DNA from: Desulfosporosinus sp. | GTDB taxonomy: Bacteria > Bacillota > Desulfitobacteriia > Desulfitobacteriales > Desulfitobacteriaceae | Length of the DNA: 37,368 bases | Direction: 5' to 3' | NCBI GenBank assembly: GCA_031292055.1 | Contig: JARLHV010000050.1 | Span: forward strand, 1-37,368 | Shown: piece by piece, positions 7,273-19,617 of the stretch | Position numbering within the stretch: position 1 is the first letter of the stretch | Layout of the letters: every line of letters begins with the position of its first letter | Notes under the pieces: generated by a model | What the model was told of the DNA's origin: nothing | What the model saw: the letters and a program-made list of their open reading frames with translations, nothing else | Database searches by the model: none | Position numbers and translations under genes: made by a program

Positions 7273-8157
7273 TTACCAACCCCGTTCTTGCATACGCTGA
7301 GAATTATCCAGTGTTGAAATTTCAATTCCGGTCATGGGCTGTCCTAAATCTTTAGAAATCTCCGCAAGCAGTTTTGCATCCTTATAGTGAGTTGTTGCTA
7401 AAACAATTGCCTTAGCACGTGCTTTTGGATCACTGGATTTAAAAATTCCAGATCCGACAAAAATACCATCACAGCCAAGATGCATCATCAAGGCCGCATC
7501 AGCTGGCGAAGCAATCCCACCTGCGGCGAAATTAACAACTGGTAGTTTTCCGTGCTTGGCAATATATAGAACTAAATCATAAGGAGCTCCCATATTCTTG
7601 GCAGCTGTCATAAGCTCTTCTTGCGGCATTAATGTTAAAGCACGAATTTCGCTCATTACGGTACGCATATGCCGAACAGCTTCAACAACATTACCCGTTC
7701 CAGGTTCTCCTTTAGTACGAATCATGGCAGCACCTTCTCCGATTCGGCGCAAGGCTTCTCCTAAATTGCGACATCCACAAACGAAGGGCACTTTAAAATC
7801 ATATTTATTAATATGATAGGAATCATCAGCAGGTGTTAATACTTCAGATTCATCAATGTAATCAGCACCTAAGGCTTCTAAGATTTGAGCTTCTACAAAA
7901 TGCCCTATGCGAGCTTTCGCCATGACAGGAATAGATACTACAGCCATAATACTCTGAATAATCGTAGGATCTGCCATACGAGCAACTCCACCTTCTGCTC
8001 GTATATCCGAAGGAACACGCTCTAAAGCCATTACAGCACATGCTCCCGCTTCTTCTGCGATTATAGCCTGTTCAGGAGTCGTCACATCCATGATAACGCC
8101 ACCTTTGAGCATTTCGGCAAGCCCTGTCTTGACCTTTAACGAAGCAATATCAGTCAT
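7273..8157 (-). CDS. pdxS: Pyridoxal 5'-phosphate synthase lyase subunit PdxS
   Basis: PdxS builds pyridoxal 5'-phosphate from ribose 5-phosphate, glyceraldehyde 3-phosphate and ammonia, as a dodecamer with PdxT. The 294-residue TIM-barrel protein has D24 (VIMDV), the imine-forming K81 in [10 protein letters not shown] and K149 in [11 protein letters not shown]. The start is preceded by GAGGAGGAAAT. It heads the pdxS-pdxT-serS block. The upstream gap holds three alternating 7-bp half-sites (8202-8226) that may control it. Confidence 0.97.
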   Translation of the reverse strand: MTDIASLKVKTGLAEMLKGGVIMDVTTPEQAIIAEEAGACAVMALERVPSDIRAEGGVARMADPTIIQSIMAVVSIPVMAKARIGHFVEAQILEALGADYIDESEVLTPADDSYHINKYDFKVPFVCGCRNLGEALRRIGEGAAMIRTKGEPGTGNVVEAVRHMRTVMSEIRALTLMPQEELMTAAKNMGAPYDLVLYIAKHGKLPVVNFAAGGIASPADAALMMHLGCDGIFVGSGIFKSSDPKARAKAIVLATTHYKDAKLLAEISKDLGQPMTGIEISTLDNSQRMQERGW

Positions 8158-8201
8158 ATCTATTTCCTCCTCTAAATTTAAGCAGTTACTATAAGTGTGT
8201 A

Positions 8202-8226
8202 TTTAGATATTATCTAAAGTTTAGAT
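8202..8226. promoter_or_regulatory. Triple half-site motif upstream of pdxS
   Basis: Three perfect 7-bp copies alternate in orientation: TTTAGAT (8202-8208), ATCTAAA (8212-8218) and TTTAGAT (8220-8226), with 3-nt and 1-nt spacers. They lie 45-69 bases upstream of the pdxS start, where a promoter is expected. On the - strand TTGATA-N17-TATCTA is a weak promoter candidate across the motif. No MocR/PdxR-type regulator gene is seen beside it. Confidence 0.5.
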
Positions 8227-8339
8227 TATCAAACCAGCAACATGAGACACCTTACTTTATTACTGACAATACCTGTCCGTTACCTGAACTCTGACTCCTA
8301 ATTCCAGACATGGTACCACCTAGCGCGAAGTTTGTCAAT

Positions 8340-10850
8340 TTAATCCTCATCTTCCGAATCTTCTAAGTCTTCCAATTCCTCTAAGTCTTCCAATTCTCCT
8401 GAATCCTCAGATTCTTCTTCATCTTTCATCAAAACCTTCGCCATCGCAACGACAGTACTTGTACCGGTTCGCATAGTCAAAACCCCTTGCGCGGAACGAC
8501 CTTGATTAGAAATACTGGAAACTTGTATTCGGAGCATGATTCCACTATTCGTGATGACCATCAGCTCATCTTCTACTTGCACAACTTTAATTCCAATTAA
8601 AGTTCCTGTCTTAGCGTTCAATTTCATAACAATGATCCCTTTGCCGCCACGTCCTTGAACACGGAATTCCTTAAGATCGGTGCGCTTAGCAAAACCATTT
8701 TCGCTCATGGTCAAAAGTTCGCCCTCATCACCGATCACATCCATACCGACAACCTCGTCGTTTGCTTCAAGCCTTATTCCTTTCACCCCACGCGCCGTAC
8801 GTCCCATATACCTCACATCAGCTTCTGGGAAACGAATCGCAATTCCGTTTTTTGTAGCAAGCAAAATATCATCTAACCCTTGGGTAAGTTTGACACCGAT
8901 CAGCTCATCTCCCTCGTCGAGGGTTAAAGCAATTAATCCATCACGTCGTGACGAATCATATTCTTGCAACGCGGTCTTTTTCATAATACCTCTTTTTGTA
9001 GCTGTAATCAAAAAGAAGTCGGAACTATAATCCTTGATCGCCATAACTGCCGTAATCATTTCATGCTGGCTTAAATTCAAGAGATTTATAACAGCTGTTC
9101 CCTTGCCTGTCCGGCTTGCTTCCGGAATTTCATGAGCTTTCAAACGATACACTTTACCTTGTGAGGTAAAGAAAAGAATATGATGATGCGTCGTTGTGGT
9201 GAAGAGATGCTCCACAAAGTCTCGTTCTTTAGTAGCCATGCCGTTAACGCCCTTGCCACCACGGTGCTGGCTCTTATAAGTATTAAGAGGTAATCTCTTG
9301 ATATACCCGTAATGGGTTACAGTGATAACCACGTCTTCCTCGGCAATGAGGTCTTCAATGTCCATCTTACTGACATCTATAGTGATAAGTGTGCGACGGG
9401 GGTCTCCAAATTTGCGATCGATCTCTTCTAACTCAGCCTTAATAATTCCAATAACCATAGTTTCCGAAGCTAAAACGGACTTCAAATAGTCGATAGTATT
9501 CATCAGTTCCTGATATTGGTTTTCAAGCTTCTCACGTTCCAGTCCAGTTAGGCGCTTTAAACGCATATCCACAATAGCTTGAGCCTGTTTTTCACTTAAA
9601 CCAAAACGAATCGTTAAATTCTCTCTGGCATTCGCTTCATCCGAGGAAGAACGAATGGTTTCTATCACCTCATCAATATGATCAAGGGCTATCCTCAAGC
9701 CCTCAATAATATGCGCTTCCGCTTCTGCTTTATTGAGTTCAAATCGGGTCCTCCGAACAATAACATCCTTTTGGTGTTCAATAAAGTAATGAATCATATC
9801 TTTAAGCGTGAGGGTTCTTGGTTGACCATTCACCAATGCCAGCATATTTACACCGAACGTATCTTCCATCTGAGTATGTTTATAAAGTTGGTTTAAAATT
9901 ACTTGTGGATTAACATCACGTCTTAACTCAATGACAATACGCATCCCTGAGCGGTCCGATTCATCTCGCAAATCAGTTATGCCATCGAGTTTTTTGTCCC
10001 GCACAAGTTCCGCCATCTTTTCAATCATTCTGGCTTTATTAACCATAAAGGGAATCTCTGTGACTATAATTCTAGTCTTACCAGATTTTTCCATTCGTTC
10101 AATTTTTGCCTTGGCCCGTGTTTTTATCGATCCTCTTCCTGTCAAATAAGCAGACTTAATGCCTTCATAACCCATAATTGTCGCACCCGTTGGAAAATCA
10201 GGGCCTTTAACATAGTTCATTAGCTCAGCAATAGATAACTCGGGATCGTCCAGCAACGCCACCGTCGCAGCAATAACTTCTGATAAATTATGAGGTGGAA
10301 TATTTGTTGCCATTCCTACAGCAATTCCTGCTGAACCATTAACCAGCAAATTCGGAAATTTAGCAGGTAATACTGTGGGTTCATCTTGCTTTTCATCATA
10401 GTTAGGGGTAAAATTGACGGTATCTTTATCAATATCAGTCAACATATAGGAGGCAATTTTAGCCATGCGCAGCTCAGTATAACGCATAGCGGCCGCAGAG
10501 TCTCCATCAATAGAACCAAAGTTTCCATGTCCATCAATGAGTGGATAACGACTAGCCCATTCCTGCTCCATTCGTACCACGGCATCATAAATTGAACTAT
10601 CTCCATGAGGGTGAAATTGACCCATACAATCTCCGACGAGACGTGCAGACTTACTATAAGGTTTGTTAGGGGTCAGACCCATCTCATGAAGGGTATATAA
10701 GATTCTGCGATGCACCGGTTTGAGCCCGTCTCGAACATCGGGCAAAGCGCGGCTAACGATAACGCTCATCGAATACTCAATAAACGACTTTCGCATTTCA
10801 TCTGCAATTTCAATAGGAAGAACTTTTCCTCCCAGTATTTCGTCCGCCAT
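8340..10850 (-). CDS. gyrA: DNA gyrase subunit A
   Basis: GyrA cuts and rejoins DNA in the A2B2 gyrase that introduces negative supercoils. The 836-residue protein has the catalytic tyrosine at 124 (AAMRYTE), the quinolone-region GDSS motif (83-86), and the GyrA-box QHRGGKG (528-534) starting the C-terminal beta-pinwheel. This confirms gyrase rather than topoisomerase IV. The last roughly 29 residues are an acidic low-complexity tail of E, D, S and L repeats. GGAGTG precedes the ATG, 14 bp after gyrB. No clear terminator follows before pdxS. Confidence 0.98.
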   Translation of the reverse strand: MADEILGGKVLPIEIADEMRKSFIEYSMSVIVSRALPDVRDGLKPVHRRILYTLHEMGLTPNKPYSKSARLVGDCMGQFHPHGDSSIYDAVVRMEQEWASRYPLIDGHGNFGSIDGDSAAAMRYTELRMAKIASYMLTDIDKDTVNFTPNYDEKQDEPTVLPAKFPNLLVNGSAGIAVGMATNIPPHNLSEVIAATVALLDDPELSIAELMNYVKGPDFPTGATIMGYEGIKSAYLTGRGSIKTRAKAKIERMEKSGKTRIIVTEIPFMVNKARMIEKMAELVRDKKLDGITDLRDESDRSGMRIVIELRRDVNPQVILNQLYKHTQMEDTFGVNMLALVNGQPRTLTLKDMIHYFIEHQKDVIVRRTRFELNKAEAEAHIIEGLRIALDHIDEVIETIRSSSDEANARENLTIRFGLSEKQAQAIVDMRLKRLTGLEREKLENQYQELMNTIDYLKSVLASETMVIGIIKAELEEIDRKFGDPRRTLITIDVSKMDIEDLIAEEDVVITVTHYGYIKRLPLNTYKSQHRGGKGVNGMATKERDFVEHLFTTTTHHHILFFTSQGKVYRLKAHEIPEASRTGKGTAVINLLNLSQHEMITAVMAIKDYSSDFFLITATKRGIMKKTALQEYDSSRRDGLIALTLDEGDELIGVKLTQGLDDILLATKNGIAIRFPEADVRYMGRTARGVKGIRLEANDEVVGMDVIGDEGELLTMSENGFAKRTDLKEFRVQGRGGKGIIVMKLNAKTGTLIGIKVVQVEDELMVITNSGIMLRIQVSSISNQGRSAQGVLTMRTGTSTVVAMAKVLMKDEEESEDSGELEDLEELEDLEDSEDED

Positions 10851-10864
10851 GAATGAGCACTCCT

Positions 10865-13151
<2,287 letters not shown>

Positions 13152-13152
<1 letters not shown>

Positions 13153-14246
13153 TATAGGTTCCTCCTTATATGTCCCTGCTCCACGTAGTAAAATGCGCCT
13201 GACTCGAGGCGAGCTTCAGCGTTTGTCATAGTGATTAAAGTTTGTATGTTCGAGGACTCAATAAACTTTATTAAGTAGTCTCTCCTAAAAGAATCCAATT
13301 CAGACAATACATCATCAAGTAAAAGGAGAGGGTATTCTCCTTTTTCCTGACGAATAAGCTCTAATTCGGCCAGTTTTAAACTCAAAACTAACGATCTCTG
13401 TTGTCCTTGTGAGGCATAAAGACGAGCTGGTTTATCATTTAAAAGGATTTGTACATCATCACGATGTGGACCAATCAGCACCATCTGGCGCTCTATTTCT
13501 TGTTGCAGTTTATCATTAAGTAATTGTGGAAATTCAGAGATAGCTTCCGATACATTTTTCTTACCTAAAGCAATGTACATAATCTGAATTTTTTCTTTTT
13601 GAGAACTAAGGTTTGCATAGATAGAATCAGCTGCATCCTGTAAGCGTAGTGTCAGGTCTGCACGATTACGAATAATTTTCTCTCCCAACTCAATTATTTG
13701 GGCATTCCAAAGTTGCAATTGTGAATATTTGAGAGATTTTTCAACATATGATTTCAGGAGCGCGCTTTTTTGCTGTACAACTTTATTGTAAGCATTAAGA
13801 ATACTTACATGTCCTGGACGCATTTGCGCAATATGTAAGTCTATAAATTTCCTTCTTTCTGAAGGACCTCCTTTAATCATGGCCAGATCATCCGGAGAAA
13901 AGAAAATTACGTTAATTGTACCAACAAAATCGGATAAACGTTGGCAAGGTACTTGGTTTACCTTGACCATTTTCTTTTTATCCCGATAGTGACTCTCTAA
14001 AAATACTTTATGGTGAGCTAATAAGAAGTTGCCGTAAAGATGAAATTCACTTTGCTCCCAACGCAAGAGTTCTTGTTCTCGTTGTACTCTATAAGACTTC
14101 CCTGTCAAAAGATAATAGACTCCCTCTAGAACATTTGTTTTCCCCTGGCCATTATTTCCAACTAAAATATTAATTCCAGGCATAAATTGTATTGTTTCAT
14201 CTTGATAATTACGAAAATTTTGGAGTCGAAAGTTATTAATCATCAT
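13152..14246 (-). CDS. recF: DNA replication and repair protein RecF
   Basis: RecF loads RecA at gaps with RecO and RecR. The 364-residue ABC-type ATPase has Walker A GNNGQGKT (30-37) after the typical N-terminal LQNFRNY, the signature region YASQGQQRSL, and Walker B LLLLDDVLSELD. It begins 9 bases after the dnaN stop with no recognisable Shine-Dalgarno sequence, so it is probably translated by re-initiation. Two ATGs are adjacent (14246 and 14243). The S4-domain gene (yaaA/rlbA) usually found between dnaN and recF is absent. Confidence 0.97.
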
Positions 14247-14255
14247 AATTTCAAA

Positions 14256-15359
14256 TTAAGACGTTCGAACCGGTAATACCAAATATAGATAATTTGGATT
14301 GTCTAATGGTCTCATTACTCCTGGACTAAATGGACCGGAGAGTTCAAATACAATTTGTTCACTATCAATAATTTTTAAAGCATCAATTAGAAATTTAGCA
14401 TTAAACGCAATTATAACGTCTTTTCCTTCCATTGTTATAGCTATTTGTTCTGATATTTTACCTAATTCAGACGTTTGATCAATTTTTAATTCAGTTTTAT
14501 CAACATTTATCCTAATAATATTAGCTCCGCTTTTATCACGAGAAAGTAAAGAAGCCCGTTCAACTGCTTCCAGAAAGTTTTTTACAGATAAATTCACTTT
14601 AGTTTCACATGTTTGAGGGATAACTTGTTTGTAGTTCGGAAATTGACCTTCAATCAGACGGGAAATTAAATAAATAGACCCAAATTGGAATACTACTTGA
14701 GTATCGCTAGAACTAATTGTTAAGATTTCATCCTCATCATGCAAAAGTCGATATATTTCTGACAACGTTTTAGCGGGAATAATGCCGCTAAACTGTAATT
14801 CTTCAGGGTTAGGTATTTCGGCAATGCTATAGGCTAAACGATGAGTGTCAGTTGCAATTAAACGGATAGTTGAGCCTTCAATTTGTAATAAAGTTCCTGT
14901 AAAAACAGGTCTGTTTTCTTCTACAGCGCAAGAGAATACGGTCTGTCTGATCATATTTTTGAAAATCATCGTTGGTATGGAAAATGAGATCGGATCCATA
15001 AGATCAGGAAGTAAGGGAAATTCCTCCGGATCGTACCCATTTAAAACTATCTCAGATTGATAATAACAAATAGTGATCGATTTATCTCGTTCTTCTAATG
15101 TAATCGTTGTATCTGGTAGTTTGCGCACAACTTCCGTAAAAAGTTTAGCAGGTACAACCATTGTACCTGTTTCAATAACTTGGGCAAGTACTTCACAACG
15201 AATCCCCATTTCAAGATCAGTCGCTGCAAATTGTAAAGACTGTTGTTCGGCTATTATTAAAATTCCTTGAAGTACTGATAAGGTGTTTTTACTCGATACA
15301 GCCCTTTGAACAGCATTTACACCGGAAAGCAGTGCGTCTTTTGAGCAGAAGATTTTCAT
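14256..15359 (-). CDS. dnaN: DNA polymerase III sliding clamp, beta subunit
   Basis: DnaN forms the dimeric ring that tethers polymerase III to DNA. The 367-residue length and the three repeated clamp domains are normal; recognisable stretches include ATDLEMGIRCE near the N-terminus, IATDTHRLA in the middle and the C-terminal PVRTS, close to the usual PMR ending. AGGAGGG lies 10 bases before the ATG. It is downstream of dnaA, across the second half of oriC, and upstream of recF. Confidence 0.98.
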   Translation of the reverse strand: MKIFCSKDALLSGVNAVQRAVSSKNTLSVLQGILIIAEQQSLQFAATDLEMGIRCEVLAQVIETGTMVVPAKLFTEVVRKLPDTTITLEERDKSITICYYQSEIVLNGYDPEEFPLLPDLMDPISFSIPTMIFKNMIRQTVFSCAVEENRPVFTGTLLQIEGSTIRLIATDTHRLAYSIAEIPNPEELQFSGIIPAKTLSEIYRLLHDEDEILTISSSDTQVVFQFGSIYLISRLIEGQFPNYKQVIPQTCETKVNLSVKNFLEAVERASLLSRDKSGANIIRINVDKTELKIDQTSELGKISEQIAITMEGKDVIIAFNAKFLIDALKIIDSEQIVFELSGPFSPGVMRPLDNPNYLYLVLPVRTS

Positions 15360-15360
15360 A

Positions 15361-15633
15361 TGAATTGAACCCTCCTAATTAATTTTATCCTCATAGTTCT
15401 AAAATCGGTTATTAATAATAAGATATTAAAATAGTAGTTATAGTAGTATCCCTTGTCAACATGTGGATAACTGCACTGATCGTGCTAGAATACTGTTAAA
15501 AGCAATGTTGAAAACGGTGTGGACAAATGGATTAATGTTATCCACATGTCCACATGTATAAAGCAACGCTGATTTTATTAAAGAATTATAAACAGTTTAT
15601 CCACATAAGCGTTATTCCATAGATTAATGATTT
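15361..15633. other. oriC, dnaA-dnaN half with DnaA-trio-like unwinding element
   Basis: Three perfect DnaA boxes are present: TGTGGATAA (15462-15470) and TTATCCACA (15538-15546 and 15597-15605), plus a one-mismatch box TGTGGACAA (15518-15526). Immediately left of the first box are a short C run and six triplets TAG TAG TTA TAG TAG TAT (15432-15449), with AT-rich DNA beyond. This box, GC patch and trio order is the layout described for the bacterial unwinding system, so strand opening probably starts here. Confidence 0.85.
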
Positions 15634-16995
15634 TTAATCGGTTTGAATGCGTTGAATCATTTCGTTAACTTTCTTTTCTAATAATGGATCAATACGTAAT
15701 GCTTGCGTAATTTTATCGTGAGCATGCATTACAGTGGTATGATCTCTCCCTCCAAATTCGTCTCCGATCTTTGGTAAAGAGGAATCTGTAAGTTCACGTG
15801 ATAAATACATGGCAATTTGGCGCGGAAAAGCAACGGCACGAGTTCTTTTTTTAGCTTTAAATTCACTTGGAGATAAGTGAAAATATCCTGCAACGGATTG
15901 CTGAATTATTTCAATGGTTATTTGTTTCGTGTTATTAGCAGGTATAATATCTTTCAAGGCTTCGATTGCAACTTCAGAGTCTATGGGAATTGAACTAAGG
16001 GATGCAAAAGCCATAACTCGGATGAGCGCTCCTTCAAGTTCACGTATGTTGGAATGAATTTTATCAGCAATATAAACCATTACTTCGTTTGGCACTTGTA
16101 GATTTTCCAGCTTGGCTTTTTTTCTGAGGATAGCAATTCTGGTTTCCAAGTCCGGGGCCTGAATATCTGTAATAAGACCCCACTCAAAACGAGATCGCAA
16201 ACGATCTTCTAACGTTGGAATTTCTTTGGGAGGGCGGTCGGAAGAAATAATAATTTGCTTATTTGCTTCATGAAGCGCGTTAAATGTATGGAAAAATTCT
16301 TCTTGAGTCCGCTCTTTGCCGGCTAAAAATTGAATATCGTCAATAAGCAGAATATCAACATTACGGTAATGATTGCGAAATTCAAGAGCGTTTTCGTCTC
16401 TGATAGAATCAATTAATTCATTTGTAAATTTTTCACTGGAAACATAAAGAACCTTAGTATTTGGAGAGCGTTGCAAGACATGATGACCAATAGCATGCAT
16501 AAGGTGAGTTTTCCCTAAGCCAACTCCACCATAAATAAAGAGAGGATTATAGGATTTAGCCGGTGATTCGGCTACAGCTAAAGAAGCAGCATGAGCAAAT
16601 CGATTACTGTTGCCGATGACAAATGTGTCAAATGTGTATTTAGTATTGAGGGAATTTGGTATTGGTTCATCTTGAGGGGGAGTTATAGAAGAAATTGGCG
16701 TGGCCAGATTAGGATCTTCTCCATAGGGTCCTTCTGGGGAGGGTATAATAAAATGAAGGCTAACAGAATGTCCTAAAATGGATTGAACAGATGATCGAAT
16801 TAAGGGTGCATAACGACTTTCTAACCAATCTTTTGCAAATTCATTGGGAACACTGATAACAAGTGTATCACCGTCAATATGAAGAAGCCGAGTGGAACTC
16901 AACCAAGTTTCGAAGCTCGGCTTAGAAAGTTCATTTTTTAGTTTTTCTAGCGTTTCCTGCCACAATAATTGGGGTGAAATCGATTGTGGTGGCAT
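15634..16995 (-). CDS. dnaA: Chromosomal replication initiator protein DnaA
   Basis: DnaA binds DnaA boxes and opens oriC. The 453-residue protein has domain I (about 1-85), a short proline-rich linker, AAA+ Walker [10 protein letters not shown] (156-164), Walker B LLIDDIQ (216-222), and domain IV with the box-binding signature [14 protein letters not shown] near the C-terminus. The ATG at 16995 ([12 protein letters not shown]) was chosen because GGGAGGT lies 6 bases upstream. The 50 extra residues of the longer frame run into the oriC boxes and are not family-like. It is flanked by DnaA boxes on both sides. Confidence 0.98.
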   Translation of the reverse strand: MPPQSISPQLLWQETLEKLKNELSKPSFETWLSSTRLLHIDGDTLVISVPNEFAKDWLESRYAPLIRSSVQSILGHSVSLHFIIPSPEGPYGEDPNLATPISSITPPQDEPIPNSLNTKYTFDTFVIGNSNRFAHAASLAVAESPAKSYNPLFIYGGVGLGKTHLMHAIGHHVLQRSPNTKVLYVSSEKFTNELIDSIRDENALEFRNHYRNVDILLIDDIQFLAGKERTQEEFFHTFNALHEANKQIIISSDRPPKEIPTLEDRLRSRFEWGLITDIQAPDLETRIAILRKKAKLENLQVPNEVMVYIADKIHSNIRELEGALIRVMAFASLSSIPIDSEVAIEALKDIIPANNTKQITIEIIQQSVAGYFHLSPSEFKAKKRTRAVAFPRQIAMYLSRELTDSSLPKIGDEFGGRDHTTVMHAHDKITQALRIDPLLEKKVNEMIQRIQTD

Positions 16996-17261
16996 GGACG
17001 GACCTCCCTTGTCTAAGAATGTGAGAATAATGACAATAAAAAAGTTATACACAAACTTATGCACATTTGTGGATAACTTAGTCAAATTACGTACTGTGTA
17101 TAAAATAAAACTTGATATGCAGTTGTCGCAAGTTGGTATGAACACATAATATCAAGTTTTCAAAGGGTTATCAACAGGAAGATAATGAGTTTTGTTAAAT
17201 TATTCACAGTGGATAACTTTTTACAGACTAAGGTTATCCACATCTTATCGAATACCTTTGC
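16996..17261. other. oriC, DnaA-box cluster upstream of dnaA
   Basis: Two boxes are perfect: TGTGGATAA (17068-17076) and TTATCCACA (17234-17242). One-mismatch boxes are TTATACACA (17045-17053), TTATGCACA (17057-17065), TGTGTATAA (17095-17103), TTATCAACA (17168-17176), TTATTCACA (17200-17208) and AGTGGATAA (17208-17216). Three of them lie within 32 bp. A perfect 12-bp inverted repeat (17107-17118 and 17149-17160) sits in the middle. The region also carries the divergent control sequences of dnaA and rpmH. Confidence 0.9.
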
Positions 17262-17291
17262 TTGACAGAACAAAAATTATTAGAGTATAAT
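17262..17291 (+). promoter_or_regulatory. Consensus promoter for rpmH
   Basis: TTGACA (17262-17267) and TATAAT (17286-17291) are both perfect sigma-A hexamers, with an 18-nt spacer, 64 bases ahead of the rpmH start. It lies 20 bp from a perfect DnaA box, so DnaA could influence it. Confidence 0.9.
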
Positions 17292-17354
17292 CTCTAAGTA
17301 AGTTTGATTGTTCGAAATGTTTTTTTCGTTTGAAATAAAGGAGGTGTCGTTAAA

Positions 17355-17489
17355 TTGAAGAGGACATATCAACCGAAGAATCGGCGTCATAAGCGCGTTC
17401 ACGGTTTTTTAAGTCGCATGAGTACGCCAACGGGGCGAAATGTAATAAAACGCCGTCGATTAAAAGGTCGGAAGAAATTATCAGTTTAA
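17355..17489 (+). CDS. rpmH: 50S ribosomal protein L34
   Basis: This 44-residue, highly basic protein reads [20 protein letters not shown] and ends [11 protein letters not shown], which is L34 of the large ribosomal subunit. The start is a TTG with AAAGGAGG upstream. It is driven by the consensus promoter at 17262-17291 and followed by a strong terminator, so it is mainly a single-gene transcript ahead of rnpA, the standard arrangement beside oriC. Confidence 0.96.
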   Translation: MKRTYQPKNRRHKRVHGFLSRMSTPTGRNVIKRRRLKGRKKLSV

Positions 17490-17514
17490 GGCCGCAATTA
17501 TGTGGCCTTTTTTT
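17488..17514 (+). terminator. Terminator after rpmH
   Basis: The stem GGCCGC / GTGGCC, extended by AA/TT pairing, is followed by seven Ts. It overlaps the last bases of the rpmH stop codon and separates rpmH from rnpA. Confidence 0.88.
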
Positions 17515-17619
17515 AAATAAATTTTTTTTTTAATATTACTATTTTAAGAAAAGGTTTAAACTAAGTCTCTGGGAGTTAGAATATTTATAGAATCTAAGGT
17601 ATGTAAGCCTGGAGGAATT

Positions 17620-17958
17620 ATGCTTAAAAGAATATTTCGCTTGCGCAAAAAATCAAGCTTTAAAGAAGTATTTGCGGATGGGAAAAACTATTCTGTCAAA
17701 CACGTTGCTATTTATGTACTTAAAGGTCCAAAACGATTTGGTTTTATAGCTTCGAAAAAGGTTGGCAATTCAGTTCAAAGAAATCGTGCCAGGAGACTTA
17801 TGCGGGAAGTCATTCGTCTTCATTTGTCTGAAATCAGAAATGATATGCAAATTATTCTCATTGCTAGAGCGGGAATCAAAGGAGTTTCCTATGTTGAAGT
17901 CGAAAAACCTATGATGAATATGTTGAAAAAAGCAAATGCTTTAATTAAAAGTGAGTAA
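17620..17958 (+). CDS. rnpA: Ribonuclease P protein component
   Basis: RnpA is the protein partner of the RNase P RNA that trims tRNA 5' leaders. The 112-residue protein begins [11 protein letters not shown] and has the basic signature [15 protein letters not shown] (about 52-66). GGAGG precedes the ATG. It is followed 5 bp later by yidD, the usual pairing. Confidence 0.96.
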   Translation: MLKRIFRLRKKSSFKEVFADGKNYSVKHVAIYVLKGPKRFGFIASKKVGNSVQRNRARRLMREVIRLHLSEIRNDMQIILIARAGIKGVSYVEVEKPMMNMLKKANALIKSE

Positions 17959-17963
17959 AAATA

Positions 17964-18170
17964 ATGAAACGTCTTTTAGTGATTTTGATTGGTCTATACC
18001 AAAAATTTATTTCTCCTTTAAAGGGTCAAACCTGTCGTTTTTACCCGTCTTGTTCGGATTATTCTATTCAGGCTTTGCAGAAGTATGGTTTTTTCAAAGG
18101 GAGTTATAAATCAATCAAACGAATTTTAAAATGTCATCCGTTTCACCCCGGAGGGCATGACCCACTTTAA
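17964..18170 (+). CDS. yidD: Membrane protein insertion efficiency factor YidD
   Basis: This 68-residue protein has the family motif of conserved cysteines and prolines: [19 protein letters not shown] in the middle and [11 protein letters not shown] at the end. YidD assists YidC-dependent insertion at the inner face of the membrane. The ATG lies 5 bp after the rnpA stop with only a weak ribosome-binding site, so coupling with rnpA is likely. Confidence 0.95.
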   Translation: MKRLLVILIGLYQKFISPLKGQTCRFYPSCSDYSIQALQKYGFFKGSYKSIKRILKCHPFHPGGHDPL

Positions 18171-18181
18171 GGAGGGCTTTT

Positions 18182-18856
18182 GTGAATATTATTGTTCAAT
18201 GGATGACCTATTTATTAAATATACTCTATAATCTTTCTGCTTCAGTTGGTCTCCCTAATTACGGTGTGGCGATTATACTTTTGACCGTTTTAATTAAAAC
18301 TATTATTTATCCGTTAACTTATAAACAAATGGTCTCAATGCGAAAAACAGTCGATTTACAACCTAAAATTAAAGCTTTACAAGCTAAGTATAGTAATGAT
18401 AAGGAAAAAGCAAGTGCTGCAGTCATGGAGTTATATAAAGAACATAATGTAAATCCTATGGGTGGTTGCCTGCCGATTCTCGTTCAGTTGCCGATTTTTT
18501 GGTCATTATATAGCACCCTGCGGAATTTTAAATATGACCCTGCAAATATTGGTGCCCACATGTTTTTAGGTTTTGATTTAACTCATATTTATGGATTTAC
18601 TCCTTCGTTACATTTGATTTTGCCGATCTTTGCTGCGGCTACAACCTACTTACAAACGAAAGTTACGAACCCAAATGCTTCAACAGACCCAACTCAAAAG
18701 ACGATGTTATACATGATGCCGATATTTTTTGCTTATATCAGTGCTACAGTACCATCAGGTTTGGCATTGTATTGGGTAACGATGAACTGCGTTTCAATTC
18801 TTCAACAACTTTATATTAACCGTAAATTATCGGTGCCCAAAAAAAGCGCAGCATAG
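18182..18856 (+). CDS. yidC: Membrane protein insertase YidC/Oxa1 family
   Basis: YidC inserts and folds membrane proteins. This 224-residue form has about five membrane segments and the conserved YPLTYKQMVSMRKT and NPMGGCLPILVQLPIFWSLY stretches. It lacks a lipoprotein signal peptide, unlike Bacillus SpoIIIJ, and is similar to short clostridial forms. The start is GTG with GGAGGG upstream. It lies between yidD and jag. Confidence 0.95.
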   Translation: MNIIVQWMTYLLNILYNLSASVGLPNYGVAIILLTVLIKTIIYPLTYKQMVSMRKTVDLQPKIKALQAKYSNDKEKASAAVMELYKEHNVNPMGGCLPILVQLPIFWSLYSTLRNFKYDPANIGAHMFLGFDLTHIYGFTPSLHLILPIFAAATTYLQTKVTNPNASTDPTQKTMLYMMPIFFAYISATVPSGLALYWVTMNCVSILQQLYINRKLSVPKKSAA

Positions 18857-18885
18857 ATAACAGGAAGACATGAGGAGGATAGTGC

Positions 18886-19512
18886 ATGAGGGTTATAGAG
18901 AAAACCGGAAAAACGGTTGAAGAAGCGGTCAACGCAGGGGTTCTGGAATTAGCCGTTGATCGTAATTGTGTAAACATAGAGGTTCTTGTGGAGCCTACTA
19001 AGAAAGGTTTATTTGGCCTTTTTGGAACACGTTTGGCGAGAGTTCGAGTTTCTTATGAAGATAATCCAGGCATTTTGGCTTCGGAATTTATTCATAAAGT
19101 GTGTTTAGCTATGGGAGTTAATGCGGATACTGAAGTGAGTAAGAATGGAGAACACTGGCATGTTGATATAAATGGTCCTGAGCTTGGAATCCTTATTGGT
19201 CGGCGTGGAGATACTTTAGATGCACTTCAATATTTAACAAACCTAGCGGTGGCCAAAATATTGTCTGAACGCGTTCGTATTGTTGTTGATGTCGAAGGGT
19301 ATAGATTGCGCCGCGAAGAGACTCTTGTGCGTCTTGCTAAACGATTATCGGAAAAGGTCAAGAGGACAGGAACCAGGATTGTTTTAGAACCAATGAATCC
19401 TCATGAACGACGGATTATTCATACTTCTTTACAGGATGAAACTAGAATTTCAACGTTTAGTGAAGGTGATGATCCCAATCGGCGTGTTGTCATATCTTTA
19501 AGAAGAGGATAA
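18886..19512 (+). CDS. jag: RNA-binding protein Jag/KhpB
   Basis: This 208-residue protein has the Jag N-terminal domain (about 1-50, with KTVEEAVNAGVLEL and KKGLFGLFG), a KH domain (about 60-135, with GILIGRRGDTLDALQYL) and a C-terminal R3H domain (MNPHERRIIHTSL). Jag/KhpB proteins bind RNA and affect cell elongation and sporulation in other Firmicutes. GAGGA precedes the ATG. It sits after yidC as usual and is followed by a terminator. Confidence 0.95.
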   Translation: MRVIEKTGKTVEEAVNAGVLELAVDRNCVNIEVLVEPTKKGLFGLFGTRLARVRVSYEDNPGILASEFIHKVCLAMGVNADTEVSKNGEHWHVDINGPELGILIGRRGDTLDALQYLTNLAVAKILSERVRIVVDVEGYRLRREETLVRLAKRLSEKVKRTGTRIVLEPMNPHERRIIHTSLQDETRISTFSEGDDPNRRVVISLRRG

Positions 19513-19562
19513 GATAACGACACCTCACTTATACTTTCTGACTGGTCGAGATAGTTTAGTTT

Positions 19563-19585
19563 GGGGGGATAACCCCTCTTTTTTT
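19563..19585 (+). terminator. Terminator after jag
   Basis: GGGGGG (19563-19568) pairs with CCCCTC (19573-19578) around ATAA and is followed by seven Ts. It ends the rnpA-yidD-yidC-jag transcript 33 bp before mnmE. Confidence 0.85.
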
Positions 19586-19617
19586 ATGAAGCACTGTATT
19601 GATGGAGATGAGCTCGT

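Noticed and set aside
8680..9030. 116-residue + strand ORF inside gyrA
   Set aside because: It lies antisense to the conserved GyrA C-terminal domain and has no family-like features.
17000..17145. N-terminal extension of DnaA
   Set aside because: The extension translates oriC boxes, is not family-like, and the ATG at 16995 has an excellent ribosome-binding site.
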